Shown: one piece after another, positions 34,934-43,400 of the stretch | How the letters are laid out: each line of letters opens with the position of its first letter | Numbering within the stretch: the first letter of the stretch is position 1 | From: Verrucomicrobiota bacterium | GTDB lineage: Bacteria; Verrucomicrobiota; Kiritimatiellia; RFP12; UBA1067 | Assembly (NCBI GenBank): GCA_022704145.1 | Contig: JAKJGY010000010.1 | Span: 1 to 52,850, forward strand | DNA length: 52,850 bases | Direction: 5' to 3' | Program-made: the position numbers and the translations under genes | Notes under the pieces: generated by a model | What the model was told of the DNA's origin: nothing | Seen by the model: the letters and a program-made list of their open reading frames with translations, nothing else | Database searches by the model: none

Positions 34934-36250
34934 ATGATGCCCTCGATAACAGACAATAATGGCGTGTGCCGGGCGCCCCGCCGCGCGTTCCTGCGGGCGG
35001 CGCTCGCCGCTGGCGCGGCGCCTTGGCTCATACCCGGCCGTGCGCTGGGGCTGGACGGGGCGGTCGCGCCGAGCAACCGGATCGCGCTCGGCCTGATCGG
35101 AGTCGGCGGCCGCATGGGCGGCGTGTGGGGCGCGCTCAAGGGTTGCGCGGGCGTACAGGGCGTGGCGGTCTGCGACGTGCAGGCGGCCTGCCGCGAGAGT
35201 TATCGGCAGAGCCTGGGCCTCGCCCCCACGGACAGCGTCGTGGATTTCCGCGAGCTGCTCGCGCGCGCCGACGTCGACGCGGTGGCGATCGCCACGCCCG
35301 ACCACTGGCACGTGCCGCAGGCGGTGGCCGCGATCCGCGCGGGCAAGGACGTCTACTGCGAGAAGCCGCTGAGCAACACGATCCGCGAGGGCCGCGTGCT
35401 GGTCGAGACCGCCGCGCGGTACGGGGCGGTCTTCCAGCACGGCACGCAGCTCCACTCCATGTCGGGCACGCGGCGCGCCTGCGAGCTGGTGCGCAACGGC
35501 CGCCTCGGCAAGCTCAAGGAGATCCGCATCGGGTCGCCGCCCGGCCACGCCTTCGGGCCGGTCGCGCCTGTGCCGGTGCCAGCCGGGCTGGAGTACGACC
35601 TCTGGCTCGGCCCCGCGCCGGTGACCCCGTATCATCCGGTGAAGGTCGGCGCGATTCCCGGCGTGGGGCTGCGCGGCTGGTACTTCGTCTCCGACTGCAG
35701 CAAGGCCGGCTGGATCGCGGGGTACGGCGTGCACGACCTCGATATCGCGCAGTGGGCCATCGGCATGGAGCGCAGCGGCCCGGTCAGCATCGAAGGCCGC
35801 GGCGTCTACCCCCAAGACGGGCTGTTCGATACGGTGCTGACCTTCGAGATCGTCTACGAGTATGCCAACGGTGTGCGTATCGTGATGACCGACACCGGCC
35901 GCAACCGCCACGGCGTGACTTTCGTGGGCGAGCGCGGCACGCTCTTCACGCGCGGCCAGATCGAGGCCGATCCGCCCGCGCTGCTGCGGGAGGTGATCGG
36001 CCCCGGTGAGACCCACCTGTACCGCTCGGACAACCACGCGCAGAATTTTATCGACTGCATCCGCACGCGCGGCGAGACCATCACGCCGCCTGAGATCGCG
36101 CACCGCGCCACGAGCGCGGCGCTCTTGGGCGGTATCGCCTGCCAGCTCGGACGTAAGCTGCGCTGGAACCCCGAACGCGAGGCGTTTGTGAACGATGACG
36201 AGGCCAACCGCCTGCTGTTCTGCGCCCTGCGTTCGCCTTGGCAGGTGTGA
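34934..36250 (+). CDS. Gfo/Idh/MocA-family oxidoreductase with Tat signal
   Basis: A 438-residue NAD(P)-dependent dehydrogenase. The N-terminus has a twin-arginine-type signal (RRAFLRAALAAGAAPW) for export in folded form, common among secreted Gfo/Idh/MocA members. The Rossmann fold starts IALGLIGVGGRMGG. The conserved motif is YCEKPLSNT, and the catalytic-side WGAVFQHGTQ and GVHDLDIAQWAIG (His of the EKP/DxxxH type) follow. Substrate is likely a sugar or inositol derivative, inferred from the cluster. AAAGGCAAAG precedes the start; two ATGs lie in tandem. It is followed by a second, cytosolic family member 56 bases downstream. Co-occurrence with DUF6807 is the usual arrangement. Confidence 0.9.
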   Translation: MMPSITDNNGVCRAPRRAFLRAALAAGAAPWLIPGRALGLDGAVAPSNRIALGLIGVGGRMGGVWGALKGCAGVQGVAVCDVQAACRESYRQSLGLAPTDSVVDFRELLARADVDAVAIATPDHWHVPQAVAAIRAGKDVYCEKPLSNTIREGRVLVETAARYGAVFQHGTQLHSMSGTRRACELVRNGRLGKLKEIRIGSPPGHAFGPVAPVPVPAGLEYDLWLGPAPVTPYHPVKVGAIPGVGLRGWYFVSDCSKAGWIAGYGVHDLDIAQWAIGMERSGPVSIEGRGVYPQDGLFDTVLTFEIVYEYANGVRIVMTDTGRNRHGVTFVGERGTLFTRGQIEADPPALLREVIGPGETHLYRSDNHAQNFIDCIRTRGETITPPEIAHRATSAALLGGIACQLGRKLRWNPEREAFVNDDEANRLLFCALRSPWQV

Positions 36251-36306
36251 GGCCGGAGGCCGGAGGTCAGAGGAGTTCGCGCGTCGCGAGTCAGAAAGGA
36301 GCGGAG

Positions 36307-37386
36307 ATGGGTAAGAAGCTGGGCGTCTTGATACACGGTGCGGGCTGGGTCTCAGGACAGCACCTGAGCGCCTTCCGCAACAACCCGCACACGGAGGTCG
36401 TCGCGGTCTCCAGCCTCCCGCGCGCGAATGCGGAGCGGTGCGCGGCGGCCGCCGGGCTGGACGTGCCCTGCCTGGAGGATTACGAGGCCGCGCTCGCGCG
36501 GCCGGACGTCGATATCGTGGCGCTCGGCACGCCGCAGGAGTTCCATGCGTCCAACACGATCGCCGCCGCGCGCGCCGGTAAGCATATCCTGATCGAGAAG
36601 CCTGCGGCGCAGACGCCGCAGGAGCTGGCCGCCATGCGCGCGGCGGTCCGCGCGGCCGGGGTGCGGACGGTCGTCGGCTTCGTGCTGCGCTGGAACCCGC
36701 TCTTCCGGCGCATCAAGCGGCTCTCGTCCGAAGGGGTGTTCGGCACGCTCTACCGCGTGGAGACCGATTACCAGAGCTACCAGGGCGACTGGTGGGGCGG
36801 CTACGCGACCGGCCGCACCGTCGCGAAGGGCGGCAGCGCCATGCTGGTGGCGGGCTGTCACGCGGTCGACGCGTTGCGCTGGTTTGCGGGCGCGGGCGAG
36901 TTCGAGGCGGCCGACCCTGTCGAGGTCTTCGCCTACAGCGGCGGCAGGCGGCTGGGCCAGACCCGCCAGTACAGCCCGCTCACGTTCGACTGGCACGAAG
37001 GCGAACCGCTCGAGTATCCCGGTTTGGAGATGCTCCTCGTCAGGTTCTCGAACGGCGTGCTCGGACGGGTCAGCGTGGATTTCGAGTGCATCCAGCCCTA
37101 TGCCTTCCCCGTGCGGCTGTTTGGTGACGCGGGGACCGTGCGCGACAGCCGTATCTTCGTGCCGCGGCAGGCCCGTGAGTGGCAGACGCTCGAAGACCCT
37201 GGACCCGAAAGCTCCGATGTCAGGCACCATCCCTTTCAAGGCGAGATCGACCATCTCGTCACGTGCGTCCTGACCGGCCGTGAGTCGCACTGCAGCCTGG
37301 AGGACGCCGCCAAGACGCATGCGGTGCTTTTCGCGGCGCAGACCTGTTACCGGACAGGACAGCCGGTCACCCTGGGGCAGGAATAG
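36307..37386 (+). CDS. Gfo/Idh/MocA-family oxidoreductase (cytosolic)
   Basis: A 359-residue NAD(P)-dependent sugar dehydrogenase without an export signal. Rossmann start GVLIHGAGWVSGQHLSAF, the EKP motif as LIEKPAAQTP (Lys of catalysis), then FVLRWNPLFRRIK and a His pair in AGCHAVDALRWFAG. The Trp/Tyr-rich DYQSYQGDWWGGYATG matches the substrate loop of myo-inositol/glucose-type members. The start at 36307 follows AAGGAGCGGAG. The 56-base spacer to the previous gene is GGAGGTC-rich and holds no gene. It probably reduces or oxidises the product of the upstream secreted paralogue, giving a short pathway with a periplasmic and a cytosolic arm; that is inference. Confidence 0.88.
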   Translation: MGKKLGVLIHGAGWVSGQHLSAFRNNPHTEVVAVSSLPRANAERCAAAAGLDVPCLEDYEAALARPDVDIVALGTPQEFHASNTIAAARAGKHILIEKPAAQTPQELAAMRAAVRAAGVRTVVGFVLRWNPLFRRIKRLSSEGVFGTLYRVETDYQSYQGDWWGGYATGRTVAKGGSAMLVAGCHAVDALRWFAGAGEFEAADPVEVFAYSGGRRLGQTRQYSPLTFDWHEGEPLEYPGLEMLLVRFSNGVLGRVSVDFECIQPYAFPVRLFGDAGTVRDSRIFVPRQAREWQTLEDPGPESSDVRHHPFQGEIDHLVTCVLTGRESHCSLEDAAKTHAVLFAAQTCYRTGQPVTLGQE

Positions 37387-37399
37387 TTCCTCTGGCCTA

Positions 37400-37429
37400 T
37401 TGACAGGGAAGCGGGAGATGGAAAATACT
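37400..37429 (+). promoter_or_regulatory. candidate promoter for the beta-strand repeat protein
   Basis: A perfect -35 TTGACA (37400-37405) is followed after 18 bases by AATACT (37424-37429), a four-of-six -10 match. Transcription would begin near 37436, giving a leader of about 34 bases with GGAGAAGG before the ATG at 37470. Confidence 0.5.
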
Positions 37430-37469
37430 TGTGATAGTTGGTGTGTGGTTCAAATCTGAAGGAGAAGGT

Positions 37470-40319
37470 ATGAAACGTGCGATCAGTTGGGTGTGTAAGG
37501 TGACCTGTCTGGCCGTGGCGACGCTGTCCGTGCGCGCGGCGACGAACTACTGGGACAGCAACGGCGACACCGCAGGCTTCGGCGTGGCGGGCGGCCTCTG
37601 GGGTGTCGATGTCCGCTGGAGCGCCGACGCGACGGGCGCGTCCGTGCCCGGCGTGACCGACACGACGGCCGATGACGTCCTCTTCTTCGGCACGGCGACA
37701 AACGGACTGGGAGCGGGCGCCGTCACGGTCGACGGTACCGACCAGGCCTTCCGGTCGATGACCTTCGGCGCGGCCTCCGGCGCGCTTACACTGAGCGGCG
37801 GCGCGCTGAACCTGGCGGCTCCGTCCTCGGCGGTCTTCGTCAACAACGGCGCGGACACGATCGCTTCCGCGCTTGCCAGCACCAACGGACTCATCAAGGC
37901 GGGCACGCTCTCCTACACCGCGTTCCTGACCACGAACGCCACGGTGGTCCTCCCCAACGCGCTCCTGGCCGACCTAAGGGGCGCGGGCGGCAAGCTCGGA
38001 GGCGGGAGCCTCTCGCCCACCGCCGTCAAGAGCACCGTGTACTTCTTTGTGAACAACGCGACGAACGCGACGTACCAGCTCCAGTACTACGACGGCAGCA
38101 CCTACACCAAGTGCGTGAAGGTCGAGCTGCTGCAGGTCGGCGCGGACATCGCGGCGCGTGTGCTGTACGCCAAGTATGTAAGCGGTTTCAATTTCGGCCT
38201 GGATTTCGATACGACAGGTTCGGACTATCCGGTCGCCACCTCCTACGGGAGCGGCGGCTACGGCGTTGCCGAGACCTACCTTTACCTCCAGGCCGGGGTC
38301 TATGAGACGTTCCTGCCAAGCACAACGACTACGGTCTTCCCTAAAGCCACGCTTGCGGACTTAATCGCCGTGACCAACTGTATCATGGGCGGAAGCAACA
38401 TCAGCGGCACATTTGCTTATGCGACGCCCTTCTTCTTCACCAACAACGTGACGAACGCCACCGTGCAGATCCAGCTCGTCAACGGCGGCTATACCAAGTG
38501 CGTGAAGGTCGAGCTGACGCAGGTCGGGGCGGATATCAGAGGCCGCGCGGTTTACGCGAAATACACCGCCAACAACATGCTCGGCTTCAACTTCGACACG
38601 GGCGGGAACAACGGTACGGTCGTCACCTCCTACACCGCAGGGGGATACGGCCTCACACAGCTTCTTCTCACCCCGGCCACCGACAGAGCGAAGCTGACGC
38701 TCGCCGGCGTGAACACCTACACCGGCGCGACGTCGGCCGGCGGCGGCACGCTGGAGGTCGGCGCGGGCGGCGTGCTGGGCGGCGGCAGCTATGCGGGCCG
38801 CATCCTCACCTCCGGCACGCTCTTCTACAACAGCTCCGCGCGCCAGACTCTGAGCGGCGCTATTTCCGGCACCGGCGCGCTCGTGAAGGGCACGCCCGTC
38901 ACAAACAATACGCCGGTCACCCAGTCCGCGTATGTCCAGAGTGTCGCGACCGTCTATTTCAGCAACGCCACGCTCTCGGACTACCTCAGCGCGGGAGGCC
39001 GGATGGGAGGCAACTGGATCCCCAGCGCACCTCAAGCGACGGTCTGTTTCTACACCTTCGACGGCGTGAAGGCGACCGCCCAGTTCCAGTGCCTGGACGG
39101 CGGCCACACCAAGTGCCTGAAAGTCGAGTTCACGCAGGTCGGCGCGGACATAGCCGCCCGCGCGGTCTATGCCAAGTATCTGCTCAACACGCTCCAGATC
39201 GGCTATAACTTCGACACCGGCGGCAACGGCGGGACGATCTGCACCACACCCGGCACGGACGGCTATGCGGTGACGCAGATCACGCTCAACACGACCGGCG
39301 GCTCCACGCTGACCCTCTCCGGCGCCAACACCTACACCGGCGGTACCACAGTGAACGCAGGCGTGCTGGAGGCCACGACCACCGCCAGTGCGCTGCCCCC
39401 CTCCGGCGGCATCACCGTAGGCCCTTACGGCGAGCTGCTGCTGAATGTCTCAGGCCTGACCGTCCCGAACGGCGCCAGTGTCGGGGGCGTCAACCCGATC
39501 ACGGTGAACGGCGGCCGGCTGACGCTGGCCAACCTGTTCAACGCCGGATACAGCCGCCCGATCACGATCAACGGCGGCACGCTGAACAGCCTCTATACGG
39601 AAGCGGTACGCGACGATAACGGCAACTACATCAACAACCTGACGCTGCTCAACGGCGCGCAGGTCACCGGATACAAGGTCCGCATCGGCTTTGTCTCAGC
39701 GCCGACGATCACGGTCAGCGGCACCAGCCCCTCCACGCTCGCGGCGGGCCTGAACATGGTGCGGAACGGCACGCTTCCGCTTACGCTGAACGTGGCGGAC
39801 GTGACGGGCGACGCCGCCGTGGACTTCTTCATCACCGGCGGCATCTGCGACTTTGCAGGATATGAGAATATGCCGACCGTCAAGACCGGCGCGGGTACCG
39901 TCAGCCTCGCGGGCCTGAACACCCATTACGGCCCGTACACCGTCGCCACCGGCACGCTGGCCCTGGCGGTCAGCGGCGCGCTGAACGTGAGTAACGACGT
40001 CACGTTGGCCGGCGGTACGCTGGCCATGGGCGCGGTCACCAACACCGTCGGCACACTGACGATGTCGGCGGACAGCACCCTCGCCTTGGGTGAGGGCACG
40101 CTGGCCTTCGCAGACAGCCGCGCCGTCACATGGACCGCGGGCGCGGACCTCACCCTGACCGGCACGCTCGGCCGCTACACGCTGCGCTTCGGCACGGACG
40201 CCGCCGCACTGACCCCCGCACAGCTCGCCGCCATCTCGTATCTCGGCGGTGCGGTCCGGTTGCGCCCCGACGGCTACCTGGCCGAGTCGGCCAAAGGCAC
40301 GCTCATCCTGCTCTATTGA
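37470..40319 (+). CDS. secreted autotransporter-strand-type protein with three copies of an unassigned ~125-residue unit
   Basis: A 949-residue exported protein. Signal peptide about 1-26 (KRAISWVCKVTCLAVATLSV). It contains passenger-type strand motifs such as LTLSGANTYTGGTTVNAGVLE and LAGVNTYTGATSAGGGTLEV (the PATR/autotransporter-associated repeat). Between them, at about 151-278, 281-405 and 486-610, lie three copies of a unit with ATLADL, TKCVKVELTQVGAD, RAVYAKY, NFDTGGN and GGYGVTQ. I do not recognise this unit. No C-terminal transporter barrel is present; the chain ends in GTLILLY, like the ends of the other two giant proteins. The start follows GGAGAAGGT. A 13-bp hairpin follows the stop. 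Role is probably at the cell surface. Confidence 0.85.
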   Translation: MKRAISWVCKVTCLAVATLSVRAATNYWDSNGDTAGFGVAGGLWGVDVRWSADATGASVPGVTDTTADDVLFFGTATNGLGAGAVTVDGTDQAFRSMTFGAASGALTLSGGALNLAAPSSAVFVNNGADTIASALASTNGLIKAGTLSYTAFLTTNATVVLPNALLADLRGAGGKLGGGSLSPTAVKSTVYFFVNNATNATYQLQYYDGSTYTKCVKVELLQVGADIAARVLYAKYVSGFNFGLDFDTTGSDYPVATSYGSGGYGVAETYLYLQAGVYETFLPSTTTTVFPKATLADLIAVTNCIMGGSNISGTFAYATPFFFTNNVTNATVQIQLVNGGYTKCVKVELTQVGADIRGRAVYAKYTANNMLGFNFDTGGNNGTVVTSYTAGGYGLTQLLLTPATDRAKLTLAGVNTYTGATSAGGGTLEVGAGGVLGGGSYAGRILTSGTLFYNSSARQTLSGAISGTGALVKGTPVTNNTPVTQSAYVQSVATVYFSNATLSDYLSAGGRMGGNWIPSAPQATVCFYTFDGVKATAQFQCLDGGHTKCLKVEFTQVGADIAARAVYAKYLLNTLQIGYNFDTGGNGGTICTTPGTDGYAVTQITLNTTGGSTLTLSGANTYTGGTTVNAGVLEATTTASALPPSGGITVGPYGELLLNVSGLTVPNGASVGGVNPITVNGGRLTLANLFNAGYSRPITINGGTLNSLYTEAVRDDNGNYINNLTLLNGAQVTGYKVRIGFVSAPTITVSGTSPSTLAAGLNMVRNGTLPLTLNVADVTGDAAVDFFITGGICDFAGYENMPTVKTGAGTVSLAGLNTHYGPYTVATGTLALAVSGALNVSNDVTLAGGTLAMGAVTNTVGTLTMSADSTLALGEGTLAFADSRAVTWTAGADLTLTGTLGRYTLRFGTDAAALTPAQLAAISYLGGAVRLRPDGYLAESAKGTLILLY

Positions 40320-40329
40320 GGCCCTGGCG

Positions 40330-40363
40330 GTCACACCGTACGGGCACCGTCGTACGGTGTGAC
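40330..40363. terminator. 13-bp perfect stem hairpin after the beta-strand repeat gene
   Basis: GTCACACCGTACG (40330-40342) and its exact reverse complement (40351-40363) flank the eight-base loop GGCACCGT, ten bases after the stop at 40319. There is no T run, so it may stabilise the 3' end or end transcription together with a factor. Confidence 0.55.
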
Positions 40364-40467
40364 GGCTCTCGGAGCCGCCGCGCTGAGAGGCCCTCGCCGG
40401 GTTACAGAAAAGCGTGAACGTGTTTTCTCGATAGCCCGCCACAACCGGGTGCCTCACACTGGACACC

Positions 40468-43400
40468 ATGAGTGCGCGCTGGTCCGGTTTGCCCTTGGTG
40501 CTGATTCTGTTCTGGTGTGTCCCTGCGTCTCCTGCCGGGGCTGCGCATGTGCGGCTGTTCGTGCTTACGGGCCAGTCCAACTCGCTCGGCACCACGGCGG
40601 GCGGCGAGGCGGACCCCTCGCCCGGCTCGGATCCGGCCGACGCGCACGTGCGCTTCTTCTGGCACAATGTCGCCGATGCGACCACGTCGCTCGGCGACTC
40701 GGGCGGCGCCTTCACCAACCTCTGCGCGCAGCAGGGCGGCTATTACCCTGGCAGCGCCACGCACTGGGGGCCCGAGATCGCCTTCGGCCGCCGCCTCTAC
40801 CGTGCCGGCCTGCGTGATTTCGGCGTCGTCAAGGCCAGCCGCGGCGGCGGCGGCAACACCCACTGGTCCAAGGCCGACAACGGCCACATGTACGCGCTGG
40901 TCACCGGCACCGTCGCGCAGGCCGCGTCCGCGCTCGCGGCCAGCGGCCACAGCTTCGAGGTCTCGGGCCTGCTCTACCTGCAAGGCGAGAGCGACACCGC
41001 CGCCGAGGCCGCCGCCGCCTCGAACCGCCTCGCCGCGCTCGTCGCCAACCTGCGCGCCGACCTGCCGAACGCCGCCAGCCTGCGAACCGTCGTCGGCGGC
41101 ATCGCCGCGGCGGGCGCCACGCGCGACATCGTGCGCACCCAGCAGGCCGCGTTCGCGTCAGCCGACCCGACCGCCGCCGCCTTCAGCACCGTCGACCTTC
41201 AAAGCCAGCTCTACGACAGCCTGCACTTCGACAGGGCCGCCAAGCTCGAGGTCGGCGCGCGCTACGCCGACGCCTTCCTCTCCTCCGGTTTCGTGACCCC
41301 CCGCTACGGCCGCCTCGTCTTCGTCGGCGACTCCATCACCCAGGGCGGCAACGGCCGCCCCAGCTACCGCTTCCCGCTCTTCAGGCATCTGGCCACGAAC
41401 CGCGCCGACTTCACTTTCGCGGGCTCGGTCACCGGCGCCTACGCCTGGAGCGCGGTCTCCACGCCCGCCTGGTCCGGGCAGGCCTTCACCAACGCCCACG
41501 ACGGCCACTGGGGCTGGCGCGCAGGCTGGTCCTGCGGCCGCACACCGCTTCCGTCCGGCCGCTACAACGTGAACAACCTCGGCAACGGCACGCTCTCGAA
41601 CTGGACCGGGCTCGCCGCCTCCTATGTCACTGCCGATGCCGGCGCGCTCGCGTATGCCGGCGCGACCTACTCTCCCGATACCGCCGTCATCCTCATCGGC
41701 ATCAATGACCTCGGCGACGGCGTCGCGACCAACCAACTCCTCGCCGACGCCGCCAGCCTCGTGCGTACCCTGCAGACCGTCAACTCGAACGTCGCCGTAC
41801 ACGTCGCCTCGGTCACGCGCGTCGGTTCGGGCCACGCGCAGTACCTCACGCTCAACACCGCCGTCAACGCCTACAACGCCCAGCTCGCCCGCCTCGCGCC
41901 GACCTGGTCGACCGCCAGCTCGCCGGTGTTCTTCGCCGACGTCACGACCGGTTTCGACGCGGACGCCCTGACCTACGACAACGTCCACCCCAACGCCGCA
42001 GGCGAGGCGTTTCTCGCGGGGAGACTCGCCGCCGCCCTCGGCCTGCCGACGGTATCGACCGACGCCTCCGGCCTGCCGCAGAAGGACTCCTCCGCCTTCG
42101 TGAACCGTTTCAACGGCAGCGAGATCTGGGACGGCGCCTGGACGAACGGCTGGTTCCAGAACGGCACGGCGACACGCGCGCTGGAGAACGGCGACGACCT
42201 CCGCTTCACCGCCTCCGGCTCGGGCGCCACCCTCTCCGGCGAAGGAGAGGACGGCGTCGGCGGCGTCAACTGGTCCTCCGGCTACGGCCAGGACTGGACC
42301 CTCGAGGTGCGGCTGCGCGTGCGCGCGGCGCCCAACGGTGTCGCCCTCTGGGCCGGCGAGGGCGAGAACAAGCCGCTGACCTGCGTCACGATCTACAACG
42401 ACCGCACCACCAGCTCAGCCGGCCGTTTCACCAACACCGTCGCCAACAGCGACGGCCTCTACCACGCCTTCCGCGTGGCCTACCGCGCCGCGACCGACAC
42501 CTACCACGCCTGGCGCGACGGCGCGCCCCTCACCGCGCCCGACGGCGTCGCCGCCGACCTCGCCTCCAACGCCAACGCGGAGTGGCTCTTCATCGGAGAC
42601 TACACGGGTGCCGCCTTCGGCGACAGTTTCGACATCACTCTCGACTATGTGCGCTATGACCTCACCGGGGCCTTCGCGCCGCCGCCCGGGCCGTCGGACT
42701 CGACCGACGGCCCCTCGCTCTCGGACGTGTTCGTCAACGGCGACGGCCATTATCCCGCCTACCGCATCCCCGCCGTCCTGACCAGCTCGGCAGGGACGCT
42801 GCTCGCCTTCGCGGAAGGCCGCGCTTCGCTCTCCGACCACGCCGCCAACGACATCGTGCTCCGTCGGAGTCTCGACCACGGCCTCACCTGGGGGGCGCTC
42901 CAACTGTTGCACGACGACGGCACCAACTCGCTCAACAACCCCTGCGTGGTGCAGGACGCGCTCACCGGCCGGATCTTGCTCATGTACCAGCGCTACCCGT
43001 ACGGCTGCCACGAGAGCTGCGTCGTTCCCGGCTATACCGGCGCCAACATCTGCCGTAGCTTCCTGCTGTCCAGCGACGACGACGGCGCCACCTGGTCCGA
43101 GCCGCAGGAGATCACCGAACAGGTCAAGCCGCCCGCACCGGCCGATAGCGTGTGCAGCGGCCCCGGCATCGGTATCCAGCTCCGCCACCCCGGCGCGGAC
43201 GGCATCCCCGGCACGGCGGACGACCGCGCCGGACGGCTCGTCATGCCGTTCAACCACGGCGAGGCCGGCTCCGTCTGGCGCGTCTACGCGGTCTTCAGCG
43301 ACGACCATGGCGTCACCTGGTCCTACGGCGCGATCGCGCCCGCAGGCGCGGAGGCCGGTTACGGCAACGAGGTCCAGATGGTCGAGCTGTCGGACGGCCG

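Noticed and set aside
37446..37462. tRNA T-loop-like GGTTCAAATC
   Set aside because: The flanking bases do not pair as a T arm and no acceptor or anticodon stem can be drawn; it is the leader of the next gene.
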